From Pseudorhodobacter antarcticus (GTDB lineage Bacteria; Pseudomonadota; Alphaproteobacteria; Rhodobacterales; Rhodobacteraceae), in contig NZ_FOCO01000010.1 of the NCBI RefSeq assembly GCF_900110135.1, positions 42,370 through 106,369 of the forward strand: a DNA stretch of 64,000 bases. Direction: 5' to 3'. The position numbers and the translations under genes were made by a program. Positions 16,702 to 25,171 of the stretch are shown here, piece by piece; position 1 is the stretch's first letter, and each line of letters starts with the position of its first letter. The notes under the pieces are model-generated. The model saw only the letters and a list, made by a program, of their open reading frames with translations, was not told where the DNA came from and searched no databases.

Positions 16702-19110
16702 ATGACATTCTCGGTGCAAGGCATGACCTGCGGCGCTTGCGTGGACCGGGTGGAACACATCTTGTCAGGGGTTGATGGGGCGGGCCGCGCCACCACCAAC
16801 CTTGCCAATAACACCGCCACCGTGGCGGGCGGCGCCGCCCCTGCCATTGCGGACGCCTTGGCAAATGCAGGCTTTGCCGCCGCCGCCGACACCGTAACGC
16901 TGCATATCGACGGGATGACCTGCGCATCCTGCGTTGGCCGGGTGGAACGCGCCGTCACCAGCCTGCCGGGCGTGCTGACATCACAGGTCAACCTTGCCAC
17001 CGAAACCGCACAGGTGCAATTTCTGCACGGGGGCACTGACACCAGCACCCTGATCGCCGCGATTGCAGGCCAAGGATATGCAGCGAAATCCCAAACCCAA
17101 ACCACGGCCAAAACCGACACCATCACGCGGCTGCAGACCCAACTCCTCATTGCCATCACCCTCGCGCTGCCGGTGTTTATATTGGAAATGGGCGGCCACG
17201 CCGTTCCCGCATTTCACCATTACATCATGGCCACCATTGGCATGCAGACCAGCTGGTTGATCCAATTTGCCCTAACCACCGCCATCCTGCTTGGGCCGGG
17301 CCGAGTGTTTTATACCCGTGGCTAGGCGTCCTTGCGCCACAAAGCGCCCGACATGAACGCTTTGGTTATGATCGGCACCGCTGCCGCCTACAGCTTCTCG
17401 CTGATCGCCACCTTCCTGCCCCATCTTTTGCCCGCCCCAGCCCACGCGGTGTATTTTGAGGCGGCAGCCGTCATCGTCACCCTCATCTTGATGGGCCGCT
17501 GGATGGAAGCGCGGGCCAAAGGCCGCACTTGGGCCGCGATCGCCCGCCTGATAGGCCTTTCCCCCAAAACCGCCCGCGTTGAACGGGATGGCGAAATCCT
17601 GGATCTGCCATTGGCCGAGGTTGTAGTCGGTGACATCTTGCACCTGCGCCCTGGTGAGAAAATCGCGGTCGATGGCACGGTCACAGATGGCCAGAGCTAT
17701 GTCGACGAAAGCATGTTGACCGTAGAGGCAGCAGCGATCGCCAAAAACACCGGCGACACCACTACCGGCGGCACGGTCAACGGCACGGGCGCGCTGACCT
17801 ATCGCGCGATGCGGGTTGGGGGCGACATGATGTTGGCCCAGATCATCCGCATGGTGGAACAGGCCCAAGGCGCGCGCTTGCCCGTCCAAGACCTTGTGAA
17901 CCGCATCACCGGCTGGTTTATTCCCGCCGTCCTTGCCGCCGCCGCCTTGACCGTGGCGGTCTGGGTCATCTTTGGCCCCGCCCCCGCGCTGACCCATGCC
18001 TTGGTCGCGGGCGTTGCGGTCCTCATCATCGCCTACCCCCGTGCGATGGGCTTTGCGGTGCCCGTCTCCATCATGGTCGGCACCGGGCGCGCCGCCGATC
18101 TGGGCGTGCTGTTTCGGCGCGGTGACGCCCTGCAATCGCTGCAATCGGTAGATATTATCGCGTTTGATAAAACTGGCACACTCACCGTTGGCCGCCCGGA
18201 AATGACCGATTTCATCCTCGCGCAGGGGTTTGATGGCAATACCGTCCTGGCGCGCATCGCCGCCGTAGAGGCGAAATCCGAACACCCTATAGCCACCGCA
18301 ATCACGCGCGCCGCCACCGACCGCGGCCTCGACCTGCCGCCCGCGTTTGATTTCACCTCTCACACCGGGTTGGGCATCGCGGCCCAAGTCGCAGGGCAGC
18401 GTATCCTCATCGGTTCCGCCCGCTTTATGACCAGCGAAGGGGTTGATCCCGCCCCGCTTGGCAAAGCCGCCGAAACCCTTGCCAATGACGGTAAACCCCC
18501 AATTTTTGCCGCGCTTAACGGCCAAATCGCCGCTGTGATCGGTGTCGCCGACCCCATAAAACCCGGCACGGTAGAGGCGATTGCGCAACTGCGCGCAATG
18601 GGCCTGAGGTTGGTCATGATATCGGGTGATAACAAGGCCACCGCCCACATCATCGCCGCCACGCTGAGCATCACTGAAGTGGTCGCCGAAGTTCTCCCCG
18701 CTGGCAAAGTCGCCGCCTTGGACGCTTTGCGCGCAACAGGCGAAAGCCTTGCCTTTGTTGGGGATGGCATTAATGACGCCCCCGCCCTTGCCGCCGCAGA
18801 TGTCGGTGTGGCCATCGGCACCGGCACCGATGTCGCAATTGAAGCGGCGGATGTGGTCCTTATGTCGGGCGATCTGCGCGGCGTTGTCGGGGCGCTGGCG
18901 ATCAGCCGCGCCACCATGCGTAACATCAAACAAAACCTGTTCTGGGCCTTCGGCTATAACGCCGCGCTGATCCCGGTTGCGGCGGGCGCGCTATACCCGA
19001 TTTGGGGCCTTCAATTGTCGCCCATGCTGGCGGCGGGGGCGATGGCGCTGTCATCAGTGTTCGTCCTTACCAACGCGCTGCGTCTGCGCTGGGTCGGGGG
19101 GCCGACATGA
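16702..19110 (+). pseudogene. copA: Decayed Cu(I) P1B-type ATPase (copA remnant)
   Basis: A full-length copper ATPase frame of about 800 codons, broken by an in-frame TAG at 17323-17325 (codon 208) where FYTRGWASLRH-like sequence would be expected to have Trp. The N-terminus has two HMA domains (GMTCGAC, GMTCASC). After the stop come recognisable membrane and catalytic domains. The phosphorylation motif DKTGTLT, EHP and GDGIND are intact. However, the actuator TGE reads TVE (Val at 17722-17724), and the transmembrane CPC that carries copper reads YPR (18034-18042). Several lesions in separate essential motifs indicate a pseudogene. A start at 16651 is possible. It overlaps the CueR-like gene by ATGA. 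Confidence 0.85.
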
Positions 19111-19514
19111 ACATCAAAGACGCCGTCGGCCGCGCAAACCTGCCCGCCAAAATCATCCACTATTATGAGGATGTGGGCCTAATCCGCCCCCTGCGCGACC
19201 CCAACGGCTACCGCGTTTCCCGCGACAGCGACGTTCACAAACTTGGCTTTCTGGGCCGCGCCCGCGCGCTTGGCTTCACGATTAAAGATTGCCGCGTGCT
19301 GTTATCATTGTATGAGGACAAAGCCCGCGCCAGTGCCGATGTCAAAGACATCGCGCAACGCCACCTCGATCAAATCACTCAAAAAATCAACGCGTTACAA
19401 GCTATGCAAGACACCCTGTCGCATCTGGTGACCACTTGCCACGGCGACACCCGCCCCGAGTGTCCCATCCTCGCCGATCTGGCACCCGCAATCCCCTCGG
19501 GCCAAAACAGGTAG
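19107..19514 (+). CDS. cueR: CueR-like copper-responsive MerR regulator
   Basis: 135 residues. N-terminal winged helix (MNIKDAVGRANLPAKIIHYYEDVGLI), then a dimerisation helix. The Cu(I) loop CHGDTRPEC has the C-x7-C spacing of CueR. Family members usually read IRYYE in the DNA-binding helix; here it is IHYYE, and GYRVSRDSDVHKLGFL also departs from the usual GYRxYxxxDVxRLRF. DNA binding may be altered. It starts inside the copA stop (ATGA). Its final residues and stop are encoded by a dispersed repeat. Whether it is still functional is open. Confidence 0.78.
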   Translation: MNIKDAVGRANLPAKIIHYYEDVGLIRPLRDPNGYRVSRDSDVHKLGFLGRARALGFTIKDCRVLLSLYEDKARASADVKDIAQRHLDQITQKINALQAMQDTLSHLVTTCHGDTRPECPILADLAPAIPSGQNR

Positions 19515-19580
19515 GTATTTAAGCCAAGACGAATGGCAGGGCACACGTCCTTTGCCCATTCGTCTTGGTCCAAATACCTA
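19499..19580. repeat. Dispersed repeat as an inverted pair between cueR and hemE
   Basis: The left arm TAGGTATTTAAGCCAAGACG plus AATGG (19512-19536) and the right arm CCATTCGTCTTGG plus TCCAAATACCTA (19556-19580) form a long imperfect hairpin with a 19-nt loop. Positions 19499-19533 match 28938-28972 at 33 of 35 bases. The hairpin lies between convergent genes and may act as a two-way terminator. Confidence 0.8.
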
Positions 19581-19591
19581 ACTTGCCGCCT

Positions 19592-20623
19592 TCAGCCGCC
19601 GCGCACCGCGTCAATCATGCGCGACACGTTGTCGGGGTCCGCCTCAGGCGTGATCCCGTGCCCAAGGTTGAAAATATGCGGCCCTTTGGAAAACGCTTTC
19701 ACAATCCGGCGGGTTTCATCGACCAAATCCTGGCCGCCCGTCACCATATGATGCGATGCAAGGTTGCCCTGCACGCATCCATCTACCTGCACATGCTGCG
19801 CCGCCCATTCCGGCGTCACTGAATTGTCCAGCGCCACGCAATCGGCCCCGGTTGCGCGGGCAAAGCCGATATAGCCGTCGCCACCTTCGCGCGGAAACGC
19901 GATGATCGGCAAATTGGGGTGGCGTGCTTTCAACTCTGCGATAATCCGCTTGGCAGGTAGCAGCGCGAAATCGTGGAAATCGGCACCCTTCAGGCTGCCT
20001 GCCCAACTGTCAAACAGCTTTACCACTTCGGCCCCGGCGCGCACTTGGGCATCCAAATACTCAATCGTGCCGTCGGTAATCCGGTCAATCAGTGCCACAA
20101 ACGCCACGCGGTCGGTGTCTTTCAACTTATGCGCGGGCGCTTGGTCCGGGGTGCCGCGCCCGGCGACCATATAGGTGGCAACCGTCCACGGCGCACCTGC
20201 AAACCCGATCAGGGTCGTTTGCGGCGGCAATTCGCGCGCCAAAATCTTGACGGTTTCATACACCGGGGCCAACGTCTCGTGGATATCGCTGGTGGGCCGC
20301 AGCGCCTGCACCCCCGCCATATCGGTGATGGTCGACAGGCGCGGCCCCTCGCCGGTCACAAACCACAAATCCGCGCCCATCGCTTGGGGCAACAGCAAAA
20401 TATCGGCAAACAAAATCGCCGCATCAAACCCATAACGCCGGATCGGCTGCAACGTCACCTCGGCCGCCAATTCGGGGTTATAGCACAGCTTCAAAAAATC
20501 CCCCGCTTGCGCCCGCGTCGCGCGATATTCCGGCAAATAGCGCCCTGCTTGCCGCATCATCCAGATCGGCGGCGTTGCTTGTGTTTCGCCGCGCAGCGCA
20601 CGCAGGATGGTTTTCTCGGTCAT
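19592..20623 (-). CDS. hemE: Uroporphyrinogen decarboxylase
   Basis: 343 residues, the usual length. It removes four carboxyl groups from uroporphyrinogen III to give coproporphyrinogen III in the cytoplasm. Signatures: [17 protein letters not shown] near the N-terminus, and [16 protein letters not shown] with the catalytic Asp. C-terminal [16 protein letters not shown] is also characteristic. ATG 20623 has GGGAGA 6 nt upstream; the frame extends further but without family similarity. It is divergent from hemC, with a PpsR-like site in the gap. Confidence 0.96.
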   Translation of the reverse strand: MTEKTILRALRGETQATPPIWMMRQAGRYLPEYRATRAQAGDFLKLCYNPELAAEVTLQPIRRYGFDAAILFADILLLPQAMGADLWFVTGEGPRLSTITDMAGVQALRPTSDIHETLAPVYETVKILARELPPQTTLIGFAGAPWTVATYMVAGRGTPDQAPAHKLKDTDRVAFVALIDRITDGTIEYLDAQVRAGAEVVKLFDSWAGSLKGADFHDFALLPAKRIIAELKARHPNLPIIAFPREGGDGYIGFARATGADCVALDNSVTPEWAAQHVQVDGCVQGNLASHHMVTGGQDLVDETRRIVKAFSKGPHIFNLGHGITPEADPDNVSRMIDAVRGG

Positions 20624-20671
20624 TTGCTTCTCCCTTATCATCCTCCCTTGACTTCCAACTTGGCGCGCGCT

Positions 20672-20689
20672 TGTCAATATGACATGACA
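20672..20689. promoter_or_regulatory. PpsR/CrtJ-like site (TGT-N12-ACA) between hemE and hemC
   Basis: TGTCAATATGACATGACA fits TGT-N12-ACA exactly, with arms extended to TGTCA/TGACA. In photosynthetic Rhodobacteraceae the redox/light repressor PpsR binds such sites near tetrapyrrole and photosynthesis genes, including hemC and hemE in Rhodobacter. It lies 49 bp from the hemE start and 56 bp from the hemC start. The regulator is not in the window. Confidence 0.5.
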
Positions 20690-20744
20690 CATCGCTGCCA
20701 ATCTATCGTTGAAAACGTCCCGCCGTGCCGCTAGGAACCTGACC

Positions 20745-21689
20745 ATGACACATCCGCTTCCCTCCCCCACCCGCCCGCTGCGCATCGGCACCCGCGGCTC
20801 CCCCCTCGCCCTATGGCAAGCACATGAGGTGCGGCGCTGCCTGATGGCCGCCCATGATTTGCCCATGGACGCGTTTGATGTGGTGGTGATCAAGGTCACT
20901 GGCGACATGATCCAAGACCGCGCGTTAAAAGATATTGGCGGCAAGGGCCTGTTCACCCGCGAGATCGAGGAGGCCCTGCTGGACGGTGGCATCGACATCG
21001 CCGTTCATTCGGTGAAAGACATGCCGACCCAGCAGCCTGCGGGCCTTACGCTGAACTGCTACCTGCCGCGCCAAGACGTGCGTGATGCCTTCGTCTCCCC
21101 CGGTGTCGCCGCGCTGGCCGATCTGCCGCGCGGCGCCACTGTCGGCTCCAGCAGTTTGCGCCGCCGCGCGCAACTGGCGCTCAAGCGGCCCGACCTCAAT
21201 CTGGTCGAATTTCGCGGCAACGTGCAAACCCGCATGAAAAAGCTGGAGGATGGCGTGGCTGTGGCCACCTTCCTTGCCATGGCCGGCCTGAACCGGTTGG
21301 AAATGTCCCACGTCGCCCGCCACGCCGTGGCACCAGAGGATATGCTGCCCGCCGTGGCCCAAGGGGCCATTGGCATTGAACGCCGCGACAATGATGCCCC
21401 CGTGATTGCCTTGCTCGACGCCATTCACTGCACCCCCACCGGCCAGCGCGTCACGGCGGAACGTGCGTTTCTGGCCGAACTCGATGGGTCTTGCGAAACC
21501 CCCATTGCCGCGCTGGCAATCCTCGAAGGTGATCAAATCTGGCTGCGCGGCGAAATCCTGCGCCCCGATGGCTCGCAATCGCTGGCAGATGATATTCGCG
21601 GTCCCATCGCAGAAGGCCCCGAACTGGGCCGCACTCTTGCCAAACGTTTGAAATCCCGCGCCCCGGCAGGTTTTTTTGATTGGCATTGA
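20745..21689 (+). CDS. hemC: Hydroxymethylbilane synthase (porphobilinogen deaminase)
   Basis: 314 residues. It polymerises four porphobilinogens into hydroxymethylbilane. N-terminal [13 protein letters not shown], substrate-binding [15 protein letters not shown] and HSVKDMPT, Arg cluster [12 protein letters not shown], and the dipyrromethane cofactor Cys in [13 protein letters not shown] are all present. ATG 20745 gives the standard N-terminus. It is divergent from hemE across 121 bp, and its last codons overlap the next gene by 14 bp. Confidence 0.96.
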   Translation: MTHPLPSPTRPLRIGTRGSPLALWQAHEVRRCLMAAHDLPMDAFDVVVIKVTGDMIQDRALKDIGGKGLFTREIEEALLDGGIDIAVHSVKDMPTQQPAGLTLNCYLPRQDVRDAFVSPGVAALADLPRGATVGSSSLRRRAQLALKRPDLNLVEFRGNVQTRMKKLEDGVAVATFLAMAGLNRLEMSHVARHAVAPEDMLPAVAQGAIGIERRDNDAPVIALLDAIHCTPTGQRVTAERAFLAELDGSCETPIAALAILEGDQIWLRGEILRPDGSQSLADDIRGPIAEGPELGRTLAKRLKSRAPAGFFDWH

Positions 21690-22398
21690 CCCCAAATTGC
21701 AGGCCGCCATTCGCGCGGCACTGAACGGCCCCTATGCCCGCGTGCAACCGCTGGACCTGCCCACAGGCCGCGTCTGGCTGAAACAGGCCGAACGCCTTAC
21801 GGGTCGGATGCGGTTGCAAAAAGGTGATGGTGCCAAAGGCTTCGCGCGCGAAGTGGCGGGGCTGCACCTCCTAGGCCACCTCGGCCTGCCCGCAGCCCCC
21901 GTGTTGGCCGAAGGCGACGATTGGGTCGCCACCCCCGATCTTGGCCCCACCTTGCGCGAACTGATGTGGCATGATGCCCGCGACCTTACCCCGGTTTTCG
22001 CCGCCGCAGGCACCGCGCTGGCCAACCTGCACCTTGCCAGCTACCGCCATGGTCGCCCCGCCATTCGCGATCTGTGCTGGAATGGCGAAGCGATCCATTT
22101 CATTGATCTGGAACGGTTTTCGCCTATAAAATCCGACCCGCGCGGGTTGGCGATTGACCTGATGATCTTCGTCCACAGCCTTTACGCCGACAGCCTGCTA
22201 GCCCCTGAAAAAGCGCCCCAACTGCGTGAGGCTGCAATTGCCGCCTACCGCAAACTTGCCCCCGGCATCTGGGCGCACGCGCGTGTGACCGCAAGCTGGC
22301 TGGGGTGGCTCCCCACCATCACCCGCCTGCGCCCCAATTCCCGCGATTGGCAAGCGCTTGCGCCCACCCTGACGCGCTTTAGGTCAGATCAGGAATAA
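21676..22398 (+). CDS. Small kinase-fold phosphotransferase (RIO/WaaP-like)
   Basis: 240 residues. A reduced protein-kinase-like fold is suggested by RVWLKQAE (ATP-binding Lys), GTALANLHLASYRHGRPAIRD (catalytic-loop-like, with RD) and IHFIDLERF in the place of the DFG motif. This resembles RIO and lipopolysaccharide heptose or Kdo kinases. The substrate is unknown. The start is TTG 21676, overlapping hemC, so it is probably co-transcribed with hemC. The 3' end overlaps the convergent FAD oxidase gene by 20 bp. Confidence 0.65.
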   Translation: MIGIDPKLQAAIRAALNGPYARVQPLDLPTGRVWLKQAERLTGRMRLQKGDGAKGFAREVAGLHLLGHLGLPAAPVLAEGDDWVATPDLGPTLRELMWHDARDLTPVFAAAGTALANLHLASYRHGRPAIRDLCWNGEAIHFIDLERFSPIKSDPRGLAIDLMIFVHSLYADSLLAPEKAPQLREAAIAAYRKLAPGIWAHARVTASWLGWLPTITRLRPNSRDWQALAPTLTRFRSDQE

Positions 22399-23794
22399 CC
22401 TTACCGGGGTTCATCCGCCCATCCGGGTCCAGCGCCGCCTTGATACTGCGCATCACGCCCAGCGCCACCGGGTCTTTGCGCCGCGCCATGGAGGCGCGTT
22501 TCGACAATCCCACGCCATGTTCCGCCGAAAAACTGCCGCGCAGGGCCTGCACCTCATCCTCTACCGCGGCCACCACAGCATCATACAGCATGGGGTCATC
22601 GCGGGTCGGATAGACCGTGTAATGCACATTGCCATCGCCCAAATGCGCCACACAAATATCTTCCGCCCCGGCATCAAGCGCAGGCAACCGCGCCGCCATG
22701 CGCGCCAAAAACACATCCACCTTGTCCAGCGGCACCGCAATATCGGTATCAATCGTAGGCTCGCGCGCAAAGGTAATTTCCGCCGCCAATTCGCGCCGTT
22801 CCCACATCGCGCGCCGCTGCGCTTCCGACCGCGCGATTTCGGCGTCCAGCACGTAACCGTCCTCCATCATCTGGGCCAAAACATCCTCCAGCAGCGCCGC
22901 CACAGGCACCACACCATCCGCGCCCACAACCGCATCACGCGGAGCCACCGCCCCCATTTCCACCAAAATATTCACGGGCTGGCGCGGGGTAAACGGCTGG
23001 CGAATATCTGGCCGCGCCTCCGCCAGCCTCCGCATATAACTCTCAGGCATATACTCAAACGCCTCCACCGCGCCCCCCGTCGCCTCGCGCAAGCGGTTCA
23101 ACAACACCAACGCATCGGGCAAACTGCGCACCGCCACCGTCGCCGTGGCATAAGCGCGGGGACGCGGCACCAGTTTCATCACCGCCGCCGTGATAATCCC
23201 CAGCGTGCCTTCCGCCCCAATAAACAAATCGCGCAGGTCATAGCCGGAATTGTCCTTGTGCAACTCGCTCATCAAATCAAGCACTTGCCCATCCGCCAGC
23301 ACCACCTCCAGCCCCAAACACAACGCACGGGTGGAGCCGTATCGCAACACGTTCGACCCGCCCGCATTGGTGGACAACACGCCGCCAATCATCGCAGACC
23401 CGCGCGCGCCAAACCACAGCGGGAAATACAACCCCTCGGCCTCCGCCGCCGCGTGCAAACGGTCCAAGATCACCCCAGCTTCGACCACCGCAATCCGCGC
23501 ATCGGGCCTGATTTCGCGAATGGCGTTCATCCGCTCCACGCTGATCATCAACCCGCCAACGGTCATCGCGCCACCCACCAACCCCGTGCGCCCCGACACC
23601 GGCACCACGGCCACGCCATGCGCCGCCGCGACCCGCAAACAGGCCGCCACTTGCGCCGTATCGCCGGGCCGCACCACCGCCACCGGGTCGGCGGTAAACT
23701 TACCCGTCCAATCGGACATATGTGCCGCGCGGTCCGCACCCGTCAAAACATGCGCATCACCAACGACCGCCGCCAAATCCAAAAGCAAACTCAC
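22379..23794 (-). CDS. FAD-linked 2-hydroxyacid dehydrogenase (GlcD/D-lactate dehydrogenase type)
   Basis: 471 residues of the vanillyl-alcohol oxidase superfamily. The FAD-binding PCMH domain has PVSGRTGLVGGAM, MIGGVLSTNAGGSNVLRYG and IGAEGTLGIITAAVMKL. The C-terminal FAD-oxidase domain has AHLGDGNVHYTVYP and SAEHGVGLSKR with the catalytic His. Substrates in the family are D-lactate, glycolate or D-2-hydroxyglutarate; which one cannot be told. The start is GTG 23794, overlapping the esterase stop as GTGA. The two genes form an operon. Confidence 0.87.
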   Translation of the reverse strand: MSLLLDLAAVVGDAHVLTGADRAAHMSDWTGKFTADPVAVVRPGDTAQVAACLRVAAAHGVAVVPVSGRTGLVGGAMTVGGLMISVERMNAIREIRPDARIAVVEAGVILDRLHAAAEAEGLYFPLWFGARGSAMIGGVLSTNAGGSNVLRYGSTRALCLGLEVVLADGQVLDLMSELHKDNSGYDLRDLFIGAEGTLGIITAAVMKLVPRPRAYATATVAVRSLPDALVLLNRLREATGGAVEAFEYMPESYMRRLAEARPDIRQPFTPRQPVNILVEMGAVAPRDAVVGADGVVPVAALLEDVLAQMMEDGYVLDAEIARSEAQRRAMWERRELAAEITFAREPTIDTDIAVPLDKVDVFLARMAARLPALDAGAEDICVAHLGDGNVHYTVYPTRDDPMLYDAVVAAVEDEVQALRGSFSAEHGVGLSKRASMARRKDPVALGVMRSIKAALDPDGRMNPGKVIPDLT

Positions 23795-24426
23795 TTCGTC
23801 AATTCCAGCAATTCCAACACCTTGGGCCCCATCGCCTCCACAATCCGCGCAACTCCGCCCGCATCGGGGTGGATGCCATCAGATTGCATAAAGGCCAAAT
23901 CAATCCCCCCATCCGCCCCCGCAATCGGCGCGAAAAACGCAGGCACCAACAACACCCCAAATTGCGCCGCCAAATCCGGGTAAATCGCATCAAACTGCGC
24001 CTTGTACGCGACCCCATAATTGCCGGGCGCAATCATTCCCACCAACAACACCGGCAAACCCTGCGCGCGCGCGCCGTCCAAAATCTGCGTCAAATTGGCG
24101 CGCGCCACGCTTGGGTCCAGCCCCCGCAGCATGTCATTGCCGCCCAAATTCACAATCAACGCCTGCGCGCCCCCGTCCAGCGACCACGCCAACCGCGCCG
24201 CCCCGCCCGCCGTGGTATCCCCCGATACGCCCGCGTTCACCACCTGCGCCACCGCCCCATTCGCGTCCAGCCACGCTTGCAACTGCGGCACAAACCCATC
24301 GCTTGCCGGCAAACCATACCCCGCCGTCAAACTGTCCCCCAGCGCCACAATCCGCGGCACATCCGCCGCAAATGCCGCACCAGCAGCTATAATCCCCACC
24401 CCAAACGCAAATACCGTGTTGCGCAT
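23791..24426 (-). CDS. tesA: SGNH-family arylesterase / acyl-CoA thioesterase (TesA-like)
   Basis: 211 residues, exported. Signal peptide MRNTVFAFGVGIIAAGAAFA, then block I GDSLTAGYG (nucleophile Ser), block III GGNDMLRG, and block V SDGIHPD with the Asp and His. It is a periplasmic esterase or lysophospholipase. ATG 24426 gives the better signal peptide. An upstream ATG at 24480 would overlap the divergent ABC gene's start. As in E. coli, it lies divergent from a ybbA-ybbP pair. Confidence 0.88.
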   Translation of the reverse strand: MRNTVFAFGVGIIAAGAAFAADVPRIVALGDSLTAGYGLPASDGFVPQLQAWLDANGAVAQVVNAGVSGDTTAGGAARLAWSLDGGAQALIVNLGGNDMLRGLDPSVARANLTQILDGARAQGLPVLLVGMIAPGNYGVAYKAQFDAIYPDLAAQFGVLLVPAFFAPIAGADGGIDLAFMQSDGIHPDAGGVARIVEAMGPKVLELLELTK

Positions 24427-24478
24427 TACGCGCGCAGCCCCATATCCAAGGGCAAGAGCAGACCGAAAGGCAATTTTC

Positions 24479-25171
24479 ATGACGACACCTATTTTGGGGC
24501 TGCAAAACGCTGGCCTGACACTGGCAGGCAACGCAGGCCCGGTAAACATATTGCGCGCGATCACCCTGAACGTCCAGCGCGGCGAAAGCCTTGGGTTGAT
24601 CGGGCCGTCGGGGTCTGGCAAATCGTCGCTCCTGATGATCATGGGCGGTTTGGAACAGGCCACCTCGGGTCGCGTGATGGCTTTGGGCCACGACCTTACC
24701 GCGATGGATGAGGATCAACTGGCCCGCTTTCGTAGGGATAATATGGGGGTGGTGTTCCAATCTTTCCACCTTATCCCCACAATGACCGCGCTGGAAAACG
24801 TGGCCCTGCCTTTGGAGCTTGGCGGGGTGCAGGATGCGTTTGGCCGTGCATCGGCCGAACTTAACGCCGTGGGCCTGGGTGCGCGGATGGATCATTACCC
24901 CAGCCAAATGTCGGGCGGCGAACAACAACGCGTGGCGCTGGCCCGCGCCGCCGCCCCCCGCCCCGCGATCCTGCTGGCGGATGAACCCACCGGAAACCTT
25001 GATGGCAAAAACGGTGAGGCGATTATGGATCTGCTGTTCGGCCTGCGCGACCGCCATGATGCCACCCTGATTATGGTCACGCATGCGCCGGAACTCGCTG
25101 CGCGCTGCTCCCGCATCATCCGCCTGAAAGATGGCGAAATCGACGGCGAAGGCCTGGAGGCCGCTGCATGA
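24479..25171 (+). CDS. ybbA: ABC transporter ATP-binding protein (YbbA/LolD family)
   Basis: 230 residues. Walker A GPSGSGKSS, Q-loop VVFQSFHLIP, signature MSGGEQQRVALARA, Walker B AILLADEPTGNLD and the switch His in VTHAPE are all intact. The TMTALENVALPLEL segment is typical of the MacB/LolD branch, which works with FtsX-fold permeases. It partners the large permease that starts within its stop codon (ATGA). Confidence 0.9.
   Translation: MTTPILGLQNAGLTLAGNAGPVNILRAITLNVQRGESLGLIGPSGSGKSSLLMIMGGLEQATSGRVMALGHDLTAMDEDQLARFRRDNMGVVFQSFHLIPTMTALENVALPLELGGVQDAFGRASAELNAVGLGARMDHYPSQMSGGEQQRVALARAAAPRPAILLADEPTGNLDGKNGEAIMDLLFGLRDRHDATLIMVTHAPELAARCSRIIRLKDGEIDGEGLEAAA

Noticed and set aside
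17323..17325. In-frame TAG in copA as a recoded pyrrolysine codon
   Set aside because: No pylT, pylS or pylBCD is visible, the site corresponds to an ordinary residue before a loop, and other catalytic motifs are also damaged. A nonsense change is simpler.
22517..23983. A 488-codon plus-strand reading frame opposite the FAD oxidase gene
   Set aside because: It is His/Arg/Gln-rich low-complexity sequence, the usual shadow of a high-GC gene on the other strand.
24426..24481. Overlapping divergent start codons of tesA and ybbA on CATG
   Set aside because: The downstream ATG at 24426 gives tesA a proper signal peptide and leaves room for promoters, so the overlapping start is probably not used.
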